A DNA stretch of 64,000 bases from assembly GCF_004343585.1 (NCBI RefSeq), contig NZ_SLYW01000005.1:248001-312000 (forward strand). The letters are read 5' to 3'. Every line of letters begins with the position of its first letter. The first letter of the stretch is position 1. Position numbers and translations under genes: made by a program. Shown piece after piece: positions 37,281 to 45,694 of this stretch. Origin of the DNA: Neorhizobium sp. JUb45 (GTDB taxonomy: Bacteria; Pseudomonadota; Alphaproteobacteria; Rhizobiales; Rhizobiaceae). The notes beneath the pieces were generated by a model. The model saw nothing but the letters and a program-made list of their open reading frames with translations. It was not told the DNA's origin and ran no database searches.

Positions 37281-38297
37281 ATGCGCAAACGAATATTTTC
37301 CCTTGCCGCGGTTTTGACTGCCGCTCTGTCCTTTGCCCTGCCGGCCCATGCGCAGGAGAAAAAGACACTCACTGTCTACACCTACGAAAGTTTTGTCGCC
37401 GAATGGGGTCCCGGCCCCAAGGTGAAAGCGGCGTTCGAGAAGACCTGCGACTGCACGGTCAATTTCGTCGCCGTCGCCGATGGCGTGGCGCTTTTGACGC
37501 GCCTCAAGCTGGAAGGCGCCGGCACCAAGGCCGATATCGCACTCGGCCTCGATACCAATCTCGTGAAAGAGGCGATCGATACCGGCCTGTTCGACAAGAG
37601 TGGCGTCGACACGGCGAAACTGACGGTTCCCGGCGGTTATCAGGACGATATTTTCGTGCCCTATGACTACGGCCATTTCGCCGTTGTCTACGATACGCAG
37701 ACGCTGAAGAACCCGCCGAAAAGCCTGAAGGAACTGGTGGAGGGCGACCCTTCCCAAAAAATCGTCATTCAGGACCCACGCACCTCGACGCCGGGTCTCG
37801 GTCTGCTTTTGTGGGTGAAATCCGTGTATGGCGACAAGGCGCCGGAAGCCTGGGCACAACTGAAGAAGCGCGTGCTGACGGTAACGCCCGGCTGGTCGGA
37901 AGCCTATGGCATGTTCACCAAGGGCGAAGTGCCGATGGTACTCTCCTACACCACCTCGCCCGCCTATCACATGGTCGAGGATAAGAGCGACCGCTATCAG
38001 GCCGCGGCCTTTTCCGAAGGTCATTATATCCAGATCGAGGTGGCCGGTCTCTTGAAGAACACGCCGAACAGGGAACTGGCGCAGAAATTCCTCTCCTTCA
38101 TGGTGACGCCAGCGTTTCAGGACGAGATCGCCACCACCAACTGGATGATGCCGGTAACGGCAACCGACAAACCGCTGCCGGACGCTTTCGACAAGCTGGT
38201 GAAGCCGTCAAAGACGTTTCTGATGGACCCGGCACAGGTGGCAAACAACCGCCGCGCCTGGATCGATGAATGGCTGGCCGCCATGAGCCTGAACTGA
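37281..38297 (+). CDS. thiB: Thiamine ABC transporter substrate-binding protein ThiB
   Basis: The periplasmic thiamine/TPP-binding component. The 338-residue protein has a Sec signal ([18 protein letters not shown], cut after AHA) and the ThiB-type type-II binding fold ([69 protein letters not shown]). GAGGAGG lies before the ATG. It is the first gene of a TPP-riboswitch operon with thiP and thiQ. Confidence 0.95.
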   Translation: MRKRIFSLAAVLTAALSFALPAHAQEKKTLTVYTYESFVAEWGPGPKVKAAFEKTCDCTVNFVAVADGVALLTRLKLEGAGTKADIALGLDTNLVKEAIDTGLFDKSGVDTAKLTVPGGYQDDIFVPYDYGHFAVVYDTQTLKNPPKSLKELVEGDPSQKIVIQDPRTSTPGLGLLLWVKSVYGDKAPEAWAQLKKRVLTVTPGWSEAYGMFTKGEVPMVLSYTTSPAYHMVEDKSDRYQAAAFSEGHYIQIEVAGLLKNTPNRELAQKFLSFMVTPAFQDEIATTNWMMPVTATDKPLPDAFDKLVKPSKTFLMDPAQVANNRRAWIDEWLAAMSLN

Positions 38298-38300
38298 CCC

Positions 38301-39926
38301 ATGCTGACGAAGGCGGAGCGACAACGCGGATATGCCGGCGGCGGAGTGGTTTTCGCCGGCATCACCCTGTTCATCGCTCTCGCCGTCATCGCCCTTCTCT
38401 TCTTCGACAGCGGTGACACGGGCCGACCACTGTTCGATGCCTATGTCTGGCGTATTCTGCGTTTCACGCTTTTGCAGGCAGGGCTTTCGACATTGCTTTC
38501 GGTGGCACTTGCCTTGCCGCTGGCGCTGGCGCTGGCACGCCAGCCCAAATTCCCCGGCCGCATCTGGATCATCCGGCTGATGGCCGTGCCGATGGGCCTG
38601 CCGGTTCTGATCGGCGCGCTTGGCCTGATCGGCATCTGGGGCCGCACCGGCGTGCTCAACAGCGGGCTGGCGATGATCGGCGTCAGCGATCCGGTCAGCA
38701 TCTATGGCCTGAGCGGTATTCTGATCGCACATGTGTTTTTCAACCTGCCGCTCGCCTGCCGGCTGCTTCTGGCCGGGCTGGAGCGCCTTCCGCCGGAATA
38801 TTGGCGATTGTCGGCCAGCCTCGGCTTGCCCTCTTTCTCCGTATTCCGTTTTGTCGAGTGGCCGGCGGTGAAGCCACTTCTGGCCGGGATTGCGGGATTG
38901 GTGTTTATGCTCTGCGCCACCAGCTTTACGCTTGTGCTAGTGCTTGGTGGCGGGCCGGCAGCAACGACGCTGGAAGTGGCGATCTACCAGTCGCTGCGCT
39001 TCGATTTCGATCCTGCGCGCGCCATCTCCCTATCCCTGCTGCAGATCGCCGTCACCGCATCGGTTCTGGCTCTTATGGCGCTGCTGCCGACACCTGGGGA
39101 CGACAATGCCGCCACCGGTCGTTCGGCACGGCGGTTCGATGGCGGCAGCAGCGCTGCGCGTTTCTGGGATGGAATTTTTATTGTCCTCGCCGTGCTCTTT
39201 CTGTGCCTGCCACTCGTCTCCATCCTTGTTGCCGGGGTAAAAGCCGATTTTGCCCGGCTGTTGACCACCCCCGTATTCTGGAAGGCAGTATGGACGAGTG
39301 TGTGGATCGCCCTTATGGCCGCAATGATCTCGCTGGCGGCGGCGATCACCATCATCAATGCCCGCGCCGCCCTGGCCGACAGCCGCAAACCCGGCCTCAC
39401 CGCCCGCAGTTTTTCCGCCCTGCTTGCCAGCCTGTCATCGCTTGTGCTGCTTGTGCCGCCGGTGGTGATCGGTACCGGCTGGTTCCTGCTGCTCCGGCCT
39501 TACGGCGAGGTTTCGCGCTTTGCACCGCTGCTGGTGGTGATGATCAACGCCATGACCGCCCTGCCCTTCGTGATGCGCGTTCTGTCTCCCGCCTTTGCGA
39601 TACACAGGCAACGGACGGCCAGACAGGCCACCAATCTCGGCGTTTTCGGCTTCACACGGCTGCGGCTGATTGACCTGCCGGTGCTGAAAACCCCTCTCGC
39701 CACAGCCCTCTCCTTCGCCATGGCTTTGTCGCTCGGTGATCTCGGCGCGGTCGCGCTGTTCGGATCGGAGGATCTCGTCACCCTGCCCTGGCTGGTCTAT
39801 AGCCGGCTGGGCAGCTACCGTACCGCCGATGCGGACGGGTTTGCACTGATTCTGGCCCTTCTGTGCCTGGGCTTGACGATTGCCGGCACGGCCGGTCAAC
39901 GCGACAGGAAAGACGAACGAGGATGA
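38301..39926 (+). CDS. thiP: Thiamine ABC transporter permease ThiP
   Basis: A 541-residue inner-membrane protein with about twelve segments in two homologous halves, each with a binding-protein-dependent transport EAA-like loop (ASLGLPSFSVFRFVEWPAVKP in the first, NLGVFGFTRLRLIDLPVLK in the second). Fused two-half permeases of this size are normal for ThiP. It starts three bases after thiB and its stop overlaps the thiQ ATG (ATGA). Confidence 0.95.
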   Translation: MLTKAERQRGYAGGGVVFAGITLFIALAVIALLFFDSGDTGRPLFDAYVWRILRFTLLQAGLSTLLSVALALPLALALARQPKFPGRIWIIRLMAVPMGLPVLIGALGLIGIWGRTGVLNSGLAMIGVSDPVSIYGLSGILIAHVFFNLPLACRLLLAGLERLPPEYWRLSASLGLPSFSVFRFVEWPAVKPLLAGIAGLVFMLCATSFTLVLVLGGGPAATTLEVAIYQSLRFDFDPARAISLSLLQIAVTASVLALMALLPTPGDDNAATGRSARRFDGGSSAARFWDGIFIVLAVLFLCLPLVSILVAGVKADFARLLTTPVFWKAVWTSVWIALMAAMISLAAAITIINARAALADSRKPGLTARSFSALLASLSSLVLLVPPVVIGTGWFLLLRPYGEVSRFAPLLVVMINAMTALPFVMRVLSPAFAIHRQRTARQATNLGVFGFTRLRLIDLPVLKTPLATALSFAMALSLGDLGAVALFGSEDLVTLPWLVYSRLGSYRTADADGFALILALLCLGLTIAGTAGQRDRKDERG

Positions 39927-40642
39927 CAGCCAGCGAGCCATCCGGCATTCGAGTGCAGAACGTGGGCCTGACGCTGGGCACCCGAAAATTCCGGTTCGAT
40001 TGCGAACTGCCAGGCGGCGCGATCACCGCCATTACCGGCCCCTCAGGATCGGGAAAATCCACACTTCTCAACCTGATCGCCGGCTTCGAGACACCGGACA
40101 GCGGAAAAATTTCGATTGGCGGCAGCAATGTCACGGCATTGCATCCTTCGCAGCGGCCGGTGTCGCTGGTGTTTCAGGATAACAATCTTTTCGCCCATCT
40201 GGACCTTGCCACCAATATCGGCCTTGGCATTCACCCCGCGCTGAAGCTCACCTCCGGCGACAGGAAACGGATAAGCGAGGCGCTGGAGCGTGTGGGTTTG
40301 GGCGGATATGAAAAGCGCATGCCGGGCACTCTGTCCGGCGGCGAAAGACAGCGTGCCGCTTTTGCCCGCGCGCTGGTGCGGCAGCGCCCCGTGCTTCTGC
40401 TGGATGAGCCTTTTGCCGCACTTGATCCGGGCCTGCGACAATCGATGGCACGGCTGCTGCTGGAACTTCACCGTGAGACGGGCAACACTGTCGCCATCGT
40501 TACCCACGATGCCGGTGAGGTGCGCCAGCTTGCGGATCACGCGCTGTTCATCGATCATGGCGAGGTCGCCTTGCAGGCGGAAATCGAGGTATTTCTGATG
40601 CGCAGGGACGTGCCCGGCCTCACGGAATTCCTCGACTTGTGA
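39923..40642 (+). CDS. thiQ: Thiamine ABC transporter ATP-binding protein ThiQ
   Basis: The 239-residue ATPase drives thiamine import. Walker A is GPSGSGKSTLLN, the Q-loop follows in LVFQDNNLFAHLD, the signature is LSGGERQRAAFARALV and Walker B VLLLDEPFAALDP, with the switch His in VTHDAGE. The ATG at 39923 overlaps the thiP stop by four bases; the frame is open to 39863 but that part lies in thiP. No clear terminator follows. Confidence 0.95.
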   Translation: MTASEPSGIRVQNVGLTLGTRKFRFDCELPGGAITAITGPSGSGKSTLLNLIAGFETPDSGKISIGGSNVTALHPSQRPVSLVFQDNNLFAHLDLATNIGLGIHPALKLTSGDRKRISEALERVGLGGYEKRMPGTLSGGERQRAAFARALVRQRPVLLLDEPFAALDPGLRQSMARLLLELHRETGNTVAIVTHDAGEVRQLADHALFIDHGEVALQAEIEVFLMRRDVPGLTEFLDL

Positions 40643-40874
40643 AAAAGCGTCAACGGGCGTGCCACAATTTGGACGTGGGCTGATGCAAAGTCCGCTATCC
40701 GAACGATAACGGATTGGTAATTACTTGCAAAAGCTTGGCTTCTTTCTATTTCCTTGGACATTCGTGCATGCAGCACGCAAAATCAGTTAAGTGGAATATG
40801 ACGTTTGGCGGGTTTCAGGCGTCGGGTCATCGTGGAGACCCGACAGGCAGACCTGCCACTACAGGCTTGAGCAA

Positions 40875-42425
40875 ATGACGGTTGGCAAAGCGGCAACAGA
40901 TATGACGGAAGGCAGCACCATCGGAGCTCGCATCGGTGCACCTGCAGTCAGGCGCAGACGCCTGCCATCGGCAGGACTTTGCCTGTTGCTGGCAGGCGCA
41001 ACATTCCTGTCCGGTTGCCAGTCCATCCTCGACCAGACCTACCAGGCCAATGTTTCGCCGTCGTCCAATCCGCAGATCGTCGACGAGGTGCAGAAGAACG
41101 ATCCGCGTGCGCAGATGGGTGCGCGCGAGCATCCGCGCATCGTGGCGAGCTACGGCGGCGAATATCACGACGCCAAGACGGAACGCCTCGTTGCCCGCAT
41201 TGCCGGTGCGCTGACGGCGGTGTCGGAAAACCCGAACCAGTCTTTCCGCATCACCATCCTGAATTCCCCGGCAATCAACGCATTCGCGCTACCCGGCGGT
41301 TATCTTTACGTGACGCGCGGCCTGCTGGCACTTGCCAACGACGCCTCGGAAGTGGCGGCCGTGCTCTCGCACGAAATGGGCCACGTGACCGCCAACCACG
41401 GCATCGAGCGCCAGAAGCGTGAAGAAGCGGAAGTGATCGCCAGCCGCGTGGTTGCCGAAGTCCTCTCCAGCGATCTTGCCGGCAAGGCAGCGCTGGCGCG
41501 CGGCAAGCTGCGCCTCGCCGCCTTCTCGCGTCAGCAGGAACTGCAGGCCGACGTGATCGGCGTGCGCATGCTGGGCGAAGCCGGTTACGACCCCTATGCC
41601 TCGCCGCGCTTTCTCGACTCCATGGCGGCTTACGCCCGTTATTCGGCGGTCGATCCGGACAATGACCAGAGCCTCGACTTTCTGTCCAGCCACCCGAACG
41701 CGCCACAGCGCGTGGAACTGGCGCGCCAGCACGCCCGCAATTTCGGCCAGGAAGGCACGGTCGGTGACCGTGGTCGCGATTATTACCTCGCCGGCATCGA
41801 TGGTCTGCTTTACGGCGACAGCCCGGAAGAAGGCTATGTTCGCAACGAGACCTTCCTGCATGGCGGGCTGGGCATCCGTTTCGACGTGCCGGAAGGGTTT
41901 CGCATCGACAACAAGGTCGAAGCCGTTCTGGCAACCGGCCCGAACGAAACAGCGATCCGCTTCGACGGTGTGGCCGCCGGCGATACCGGCAGCCTGACCA
42001 ATTACATGACCAGCGGCTGGGTGGCCGGCCTGCTGCCCGATACCGTCCGGGAAATCACCGTCAACGGCCTGCCGGCGGCAACCGCCCGCGCCAGTGCCGA
42101 GCGCTGGGATTTCGACGTTACCGTCATCCGCATTGACAAGCAGATTTTTCGTTTCCTGACGGCGGTGCCGAAAGGTAGCGCCATCCTGCAGCCGACGGCC
42201 GATATCCTGCGCCAGAGCTTTCGCCGCATGACACCGCAGGAAATCGCCAGCCTCAAGCCGCTGCGCGTGCGCGTCGTCACCGTCGCTGCCAACGACACGA
42301 TCACCAGCCTCGCGGCGCGCATGATGGGCACGGATCGCAAGCTCGACCTGTTCAAGCTGATCAACGCCATGCCCGCCAGTGCAACCGTATCGGCGGGGCA
42401 AAAGGTGAAGATCATTTCGGAATAG
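40875..42425 (+). CDS. M48-family metalloprotease lipoprotein with LysM-like C terminus
   Basis: A protein of about 516 residues. After a basic N terminus comes a lipoprotein signal LCLLLAGATFLSGCQS, so it is probably anchored in a membrane facing the periplasm. The M48 zinc motif is LSHEMGHVTANH with the third ligand in QQELQADVIGVRML, as in BepA/YfgC-type proteases that act on outer-membrane protein assembly. The C terminus (VRVVTVAANDTITSLAARMMG, VSAGQKVKIISE) resembles a LysM domain. Start is uncertain: ATGs at 40875 and 40902 both lack a strong ribosome-binding site. Confidence 0.88.
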   Translation: MTVGKAATDMTEGSTIGARIGAPAVRRRRLPSAGLCLLLAGATFLSGCQSILDQTYQANVSPSSNPQIVDEVQKNDPRAQMGAREHPRIVASYGGEYHDAKTERLVARIAGALTAVSENPNQSFRITILNSPAINAFALPGGYLYVTRGLLALANDASEVAAVLSHEMGHVTANHGIERQKREEAEVIASRVVAEVLSSDLAGKAALARGKLRLAAFSRQQELQADVIGVRMLGEAGYDPYASPRFLDSMAAYARYSAVDPDNDQSLDFLSSHPNAPQRVELARQHARNFGQEGTVGDRGRDYYLAGIDGLLYGDSPEEGYVRNETFLHGGLGIRFDVPEGFRIDNKVEAVLATGPNETAIRFDGVAAGDTGSLTNYMTSGWVAGLLPDTVREITVNGLPAATARASAERWDFDVTVIRIDKQIFRFLTAVPKGSAILQPTADILRQSFRRMTPQEIASLKPLRVRVVTVAANDTITSLAARMMGTDRKLDLFKLINAMPASATVSAGQKVKIISE

Positions 42426-42459
42426 GCCCGACCCGGATCCGGCATATAGAGCCAAATGC

Positions 42460-42496
42460 AAAAAGCCTCCTGACCGCGCGGCCAGGAGGCTTTTTC
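42460..42496 (+). terminator. Bidirectional intrinsic terminator between the M48 gene and rpoH
   Basis: An 11-bp AAAGCCTCCTG-type stem with its complement is flanked by AAAAA and TTTTT, so it can end transcripts from both convergent genes. Confidence 0.92.
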
Positions 42497-42559
42497 ATAT
42501 CAACCAACGGCAAAACCGATACGCATCACGTATCGGCGCCTCCAGAGTTTTGGCAGTTG

Positions 42560-43423
42560 TCAGGAAATGGCAGCCATCTGCGGGTTCATGGTCACCAGCG
42601 CCGACTTGAGCTTCTCGATGGCCCGGCTTTCGATCTGGCGCACGCGTTCCTTGGAAATGCCCAGTTCCGCACCAAGCGCTTCCAACGTTGCCCCGTCATC
42701 CGTCAGGCGGCGGGCGCGAATGATCTTCTTTTCACGATCGTTGAGCTTGGTCAGCGCACCCTGCAGCCATTTGAGGCGGCGTTCGCCATCGATCATGCCG
42801 GAAACCTGTTCATCCGGCAGCGGCTCTGCGCTTTCCAGCATATCGAGGCGCTCCCCGCTGTCGGCATCGCCGGCGATCGACGGCGCCTGCAGCGATGCGT
42901 CATTGCCGGAAAGGCGTGCATCCATGGTCTGAACGTCGGAAACGCTGACGCCAAGCGCCACGGCGATTTCCTCGTGAATGGCCTGGGCGGTGAGATTGTT
43001 GTCGCCACGCGCCAGCTTGGCACGCAGGCGGCGCAAATTGAAGAACAGCGCCTTCTGGGCGGAACTGGTGCCACCACGCACGATCGACCAGTTGCGCAGG
43101 ATGTAATCCTGCATCGATGCGCGGATCCACCAGCTTGCATAAGTGGAGAAACGAACATCGCGGGCGGGCTCAAACCTTGCCGCCGCTTCCAGCAGCCCTA
43201 CATAACCTTCTTGTACGAGGTCGCTCATGGGAAGCCCGAAGCCGCGGAACTTCGATGCCATGGCGATCACGAGACGCATGTGGGCAAGTGCAATCTGATT
43301 GCGTGCGTCCTGGTCCTGATCGTCCTTCCAGCGCACGGCGAGGTCTTTTTCCTCCTCGCGAGCCAGGTAGGGTGCCGACATGGCAATCTTGATCATATTG
43401 CGGTCTGCGGACATGGCATTCAT
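42560..43423 (-). CDS. rpoH: Heat-shock-type sigma factor RpoH (RpoH2-like)
   Basis: A 287-residue group-3 sigma-70 factor. Region 2 (DLVQEGYVGLLEAAARFEPARDVRFSTYASWWIRASMQDYI) is complete, the RpoH box is visible in QKALFFNLRRLRAKL, and region 4 ends with LGAELGISKERVRQIESRAIEKLK. The N terminus (MSADRNMIKIAMSAPYL) resembles the RpoH2 branch of rhizobia, linked to oxidative and general stress, rather than the main heat-shock RpoH. GGAG lies six bases before the ATG at 43423. Confidence 0.92.
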   Translation of the reverse strand: MNAMSADRNMIKIAMSAPYLAREEEKDLAVRWKDDQDQDARNQIALAHMRLVIAMASKFRGFGLPMSDLVQEGYVGLLEAAARFEPARDVRFSTYASWWIRASMQDYILRNWSIVRGGTSSAQKALFFNLRRLRAKLARGDNNLTAQAIHEEIAVALGVSVSDVQTMDARLSGNDASLQAPSIAGDADSGERLDMLESAEPLPDEQVSGMIDGERRLKWLQGALTKLNDREKKIIRARRLTDDGATLEALGAELGISKERVRQIESRAIEKLKSALVTMNPQMAAIS

Positions 43424-43733
43424 CACGGTCTCCTTGAAACAAGTTGATCCGGCAAAGACATCGCAATTTCACGGGACCAAAAACGTAAGCGGGGGTTAAA
43501 CCCTTGAAATACGGCATTTTTGGCGTGAGATTGTGGTGTCGTTGCGCCCCTCGTTGTGTCGCTCGTCTTAAGGGATACGCAGCTTGCGCCATGTCCCCCG
43601 TGGATGAAAACTGCGCCCGGTTCCATCAAACACCAGAGCGCCGTTCCGGCGGGGTAACGCATGGGACCAGAAATGGTTCCAATAAAAAACCCGGCAGAGC
43701 CGGGTTTTTTAATTCAGGTCAATGCCGCCTTGA
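43424..43733 (-). other. Intergenic region between carD and rpoH
   Basis: About 310 bases without a gene. It holds the carD terminator at 43684-43712 and presumably the rpoH promoter nearer 43430-43600. Reading frames here on the plus strand look like shadows with no family resemblance. I could not pick a promoter with confidence. Confidence 0.5.
43684..43712 (-). terminator. Intrinsic terminator after carD
   Basis: ACCCGGC and GCCGGGT arms with an AGA-type loop are flanked by T-tracts on both strands, 22 bases after the carD stop. Confidence 0.92.
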
Positions 43734-44306
43734 TCAGGCTGCTTCTTCCTCTTGTGCATCGTCGTCTTCGACCGACTTGCCACGCTTCGGGCCCTTGGCG
43801 AGATTGGTCTCGATCAGGCGAACGGACTCGGTGTCAGACATCTTGTTGACGGCGGCAATTTCACGCGCCATGCGGTCAAGAGCAGCCTCATAGAGCTGAC
43901 GCTCGGAATAGGACTGTTCCGGCTGATTTTCAGCGCGATAGAGATCGCGGACAACTTCTGCAATCGAGATCAGGTCGCCGGAATTGATCTTTGCATCATA
44001 TTCCTGAGCGCGACGCGACCACATGGTGCGCTTGACGCGGGCCTTGCCCTGAACGACCTTCAATGCACGTTCGACGAAGTCCGTTTCGGAAAGCTTGCGC
44101 ATGCCGATGCTGACAGCCTTGGCGACCGGCACCTTGAGGCGCATCTTATCCTTTTCGAAATCGATGACGAAAAGTTCGAGCTTCATGCCCGCCACTTCCT
44201 GCTCTTCGATTGTGGAGATCGTGCCCACTCCATGCGCCGGATAGACAATGGATTCACCAGTCTTGAAGCCGTGGCGCGCTGAAGATTTTTTCTGCTGGGT
44301 CGTCAT
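43734..44306 (-). CDS. CarD/CdnL-family transcriptional regulator
   Basis: A 190-residue RNA-polymerase-binding protein. The N-terminal RNAP-interaction domain is seen in FKTGESIVYPAHGVGTISTIEEQEVAG and LKVPVAKA; the C-terminal helical DNA-binding part in RAQEYDAKINSGDLISIAEVVRDLYR and SERQLYEAALDRMAREIA. CarD homologues stabilise open complexes, notably at rRNA promoters. The tail is acidic (SVEDDDAQEEEAA). Neighbouring rpoH makes this a small cluster of transcription factors. Confidence 0.93.
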   Translation of the reverse strand: MTTQQKKSSARHGFKTGESIVYPAHGVGTISTIEEQEVAGMKLELFVIDFEKDKMRLKVPVAKAVSIGMRKLSETDFVERALKVVQGKARVKRTMWSRRAQEYDAKINSGDLISIAEVVRDLYRAENQPEQSYSERQLYEAALDRMAREIAAVNKMSDTESVRLIETNLAKGPKRGKSVEDDDAQEEEAA

Positions 44307-44728
44307 TCTTACAATACTCTCCCTGTTACGCTCCCGGCGTTCTTGCCGGGGCCGGGTCAGTCAGGCCCGGATGAGACGGGGGAAACCGTCGGGTGACTCC
44401 ATTACTGGTCCGCTTGACGCGCGTGCGAAAAAAACAACAGGATCACAATTAGCGACAGACACCCGGACTTGATGGCAACTCAGGGGATCGCGCAAAAGGG
44501 ACGTGTTGTTTTCGTGATGTTTTTAGGGCACACGCATGCCGCTTTGTGGAACAGTAAGAGTTGTCTACCACAAAAATAGGCGGAAATCAATGATTTGGTT
44601 TCGCCGTTGCGAAGAAACAACGCCCGAATCACTGCGCAAAGGTTAGGCAATGCCAAACGGCATTGGTTGCTTCCGCTCGAATATGCAGGGTGGCGGCAGC
44701 TATAACTGCCGTTTGATACCCTGATGGA
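44307..44728 (-). other. Intergenic region between fdxA and carD
   Basis: About 420 bases with no supported gene. It begins (minus strand) after fdxA with a CGGCAG/CTGCCG hairpin at 44694-44711 lacking a T-tract, and near carD has a GC-rich hairpin-forming stretch around 44330-44360 that would lie in the carD leader. AT-rich sequence at 44510-44600 could hold the carD promoter, but no clear boxes were identified. Confidence 0.5.
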
Positions 44729-45067
44729 TCAATCACCAGTGCCTGGCTCAGCCGAGAAAAACTGCTCGAACTTGTCCGAGACGCCGTCCATTTCCTTGGC
44801 TTCCGGCATAGCATCACGCTTGATGGTGATGTTAGGCCAGACCTGCGCATATTCGGCATTGACCTTCAGCCACTTGTCCAGCCCCGGCTCCGTATCGGGC
44901 TTGATCGCCTCGGCGGGACATTCGGGCTCGCAGACGCCGCAATCGATGCACTCGTCGGGATGGATGACGAGAAAATTCTCGCCTTCGTAGAAGCAGTCGA
45001 CAGGGCAGACTTCGACGCAGTCGGTATATTTGCAGCGAATGCAGTTATCGGTCACGACGTACGTCAT
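44729..45067 (-). CDS. fdxA: 7Fe ferredoxin FdxA
   Basis: A 112-residue seven-iron ferredoxin (one 3Fe-4S and one 4Fe-4S cluster). The cysteine pattern is [18 protein letters not shown] near the start and [13 protein letters not shown] at residues 39-51. The C-terminal half ([16 protein letters not shown] and an acidic end) is typical of the long FdxA type found in proteobacteria. Redox partners are unknown. Confidence 0.95.
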   Translation of the reverse strand: MTYVVTDNCIRCKYTDCVEVCPVDCFYEGENFLVIHPDECIDCGVCEPECPAEAIKPDTEPGLDKWLKVNAEYAQVWPNITIKRDAMPEAKEMDGVSDKFEQFFSAEPGTGD

Positions 45068-45264
45068 GAAGCACTCCAGATCAACACGGTGGTCAGGAAC
45101 CCGATTTCGGGAAATGTCGAGCCCTGTGGGCCGGACGAGGACAACGCGACCGCTGGAACGACAGAGGCGGGCTATCCGGCTGTTTCGAACGTCAGGTAAA
45201 GCCTTTGACGCCGCTTAGCAAGGATAAAGCTTTTCGAAAAAACATCCGCTTTAGGTGGTTTGTT

Positions 45265-45690
45265 CTAATCGTCACGCCAGTCGATGTCGGGACCGCCCGC
45301 ATCCGGAAAAAGACGATCGGTTTCGCGGCGTTCCTTTTTGGTCGGTCGACCGCTGCCAGGCGTCCGCTGCGCCTGCTCGAAAGCGTTCAGGCGTGCGGTT
45401 TCCTCCCGCGGCGGTGTCAGATCTTCGTAAAGCTGCCGGGCCTCCTCGAAAGGACCGCGACGCTCGCCGGCGGACCTGACGACAAGGATAAGATCACGGC
45501 GCTCCAGTGAAAGCTCGACCTTGTCGCCGGCCTTCACCTCGAAACTGGGCTTGCGGATGGGAAGCCCGTTCACCCGCACATGGCCCGAATTGAGCAAGGC
45601 CTGTGCCAGCGAACGCGACTTGGCCATGCGCGTGAAGAAAAGCCACTTGTCGATTCGCTGACGCAGATCTCCAGATGGCTTTTCCGTCAT
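45265..45690 (-). CDS. S4-domain RNA-binding protein (Hsp15/HslR-like)
   Basis: A 141-residue protein with an S4 RNA-binding domain: RIDKWLFFTRMAKSRSLAQALLNSGHVRVNG followed by KPSFEVKAGDKVELSLE. This matches the Hsp15 family, which in E. coli rescues stalled 50S subunits carrying peptidyl-tRNA. The C-terminal 50 residues are basic and probably disordered. It starts four bases after the helicase gene ends and is certainly placed to be co-transcribed with it. Confidence 0.9.
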   Translation of the reverse strand: MTEKPSGDLRQRIDKWLFFTRMAKSRSLAQALLNSGHVRVNGLPIRKPSFEVKAGDKVELSLERRDLILVVRSAGERRGPFEEARQLYEDLTPPREETARLNAFEQAQRTPGSGRPTKKERRETDRLFPDAGGPDIDWRDD

Positions 45691-45694
45691 GGCG

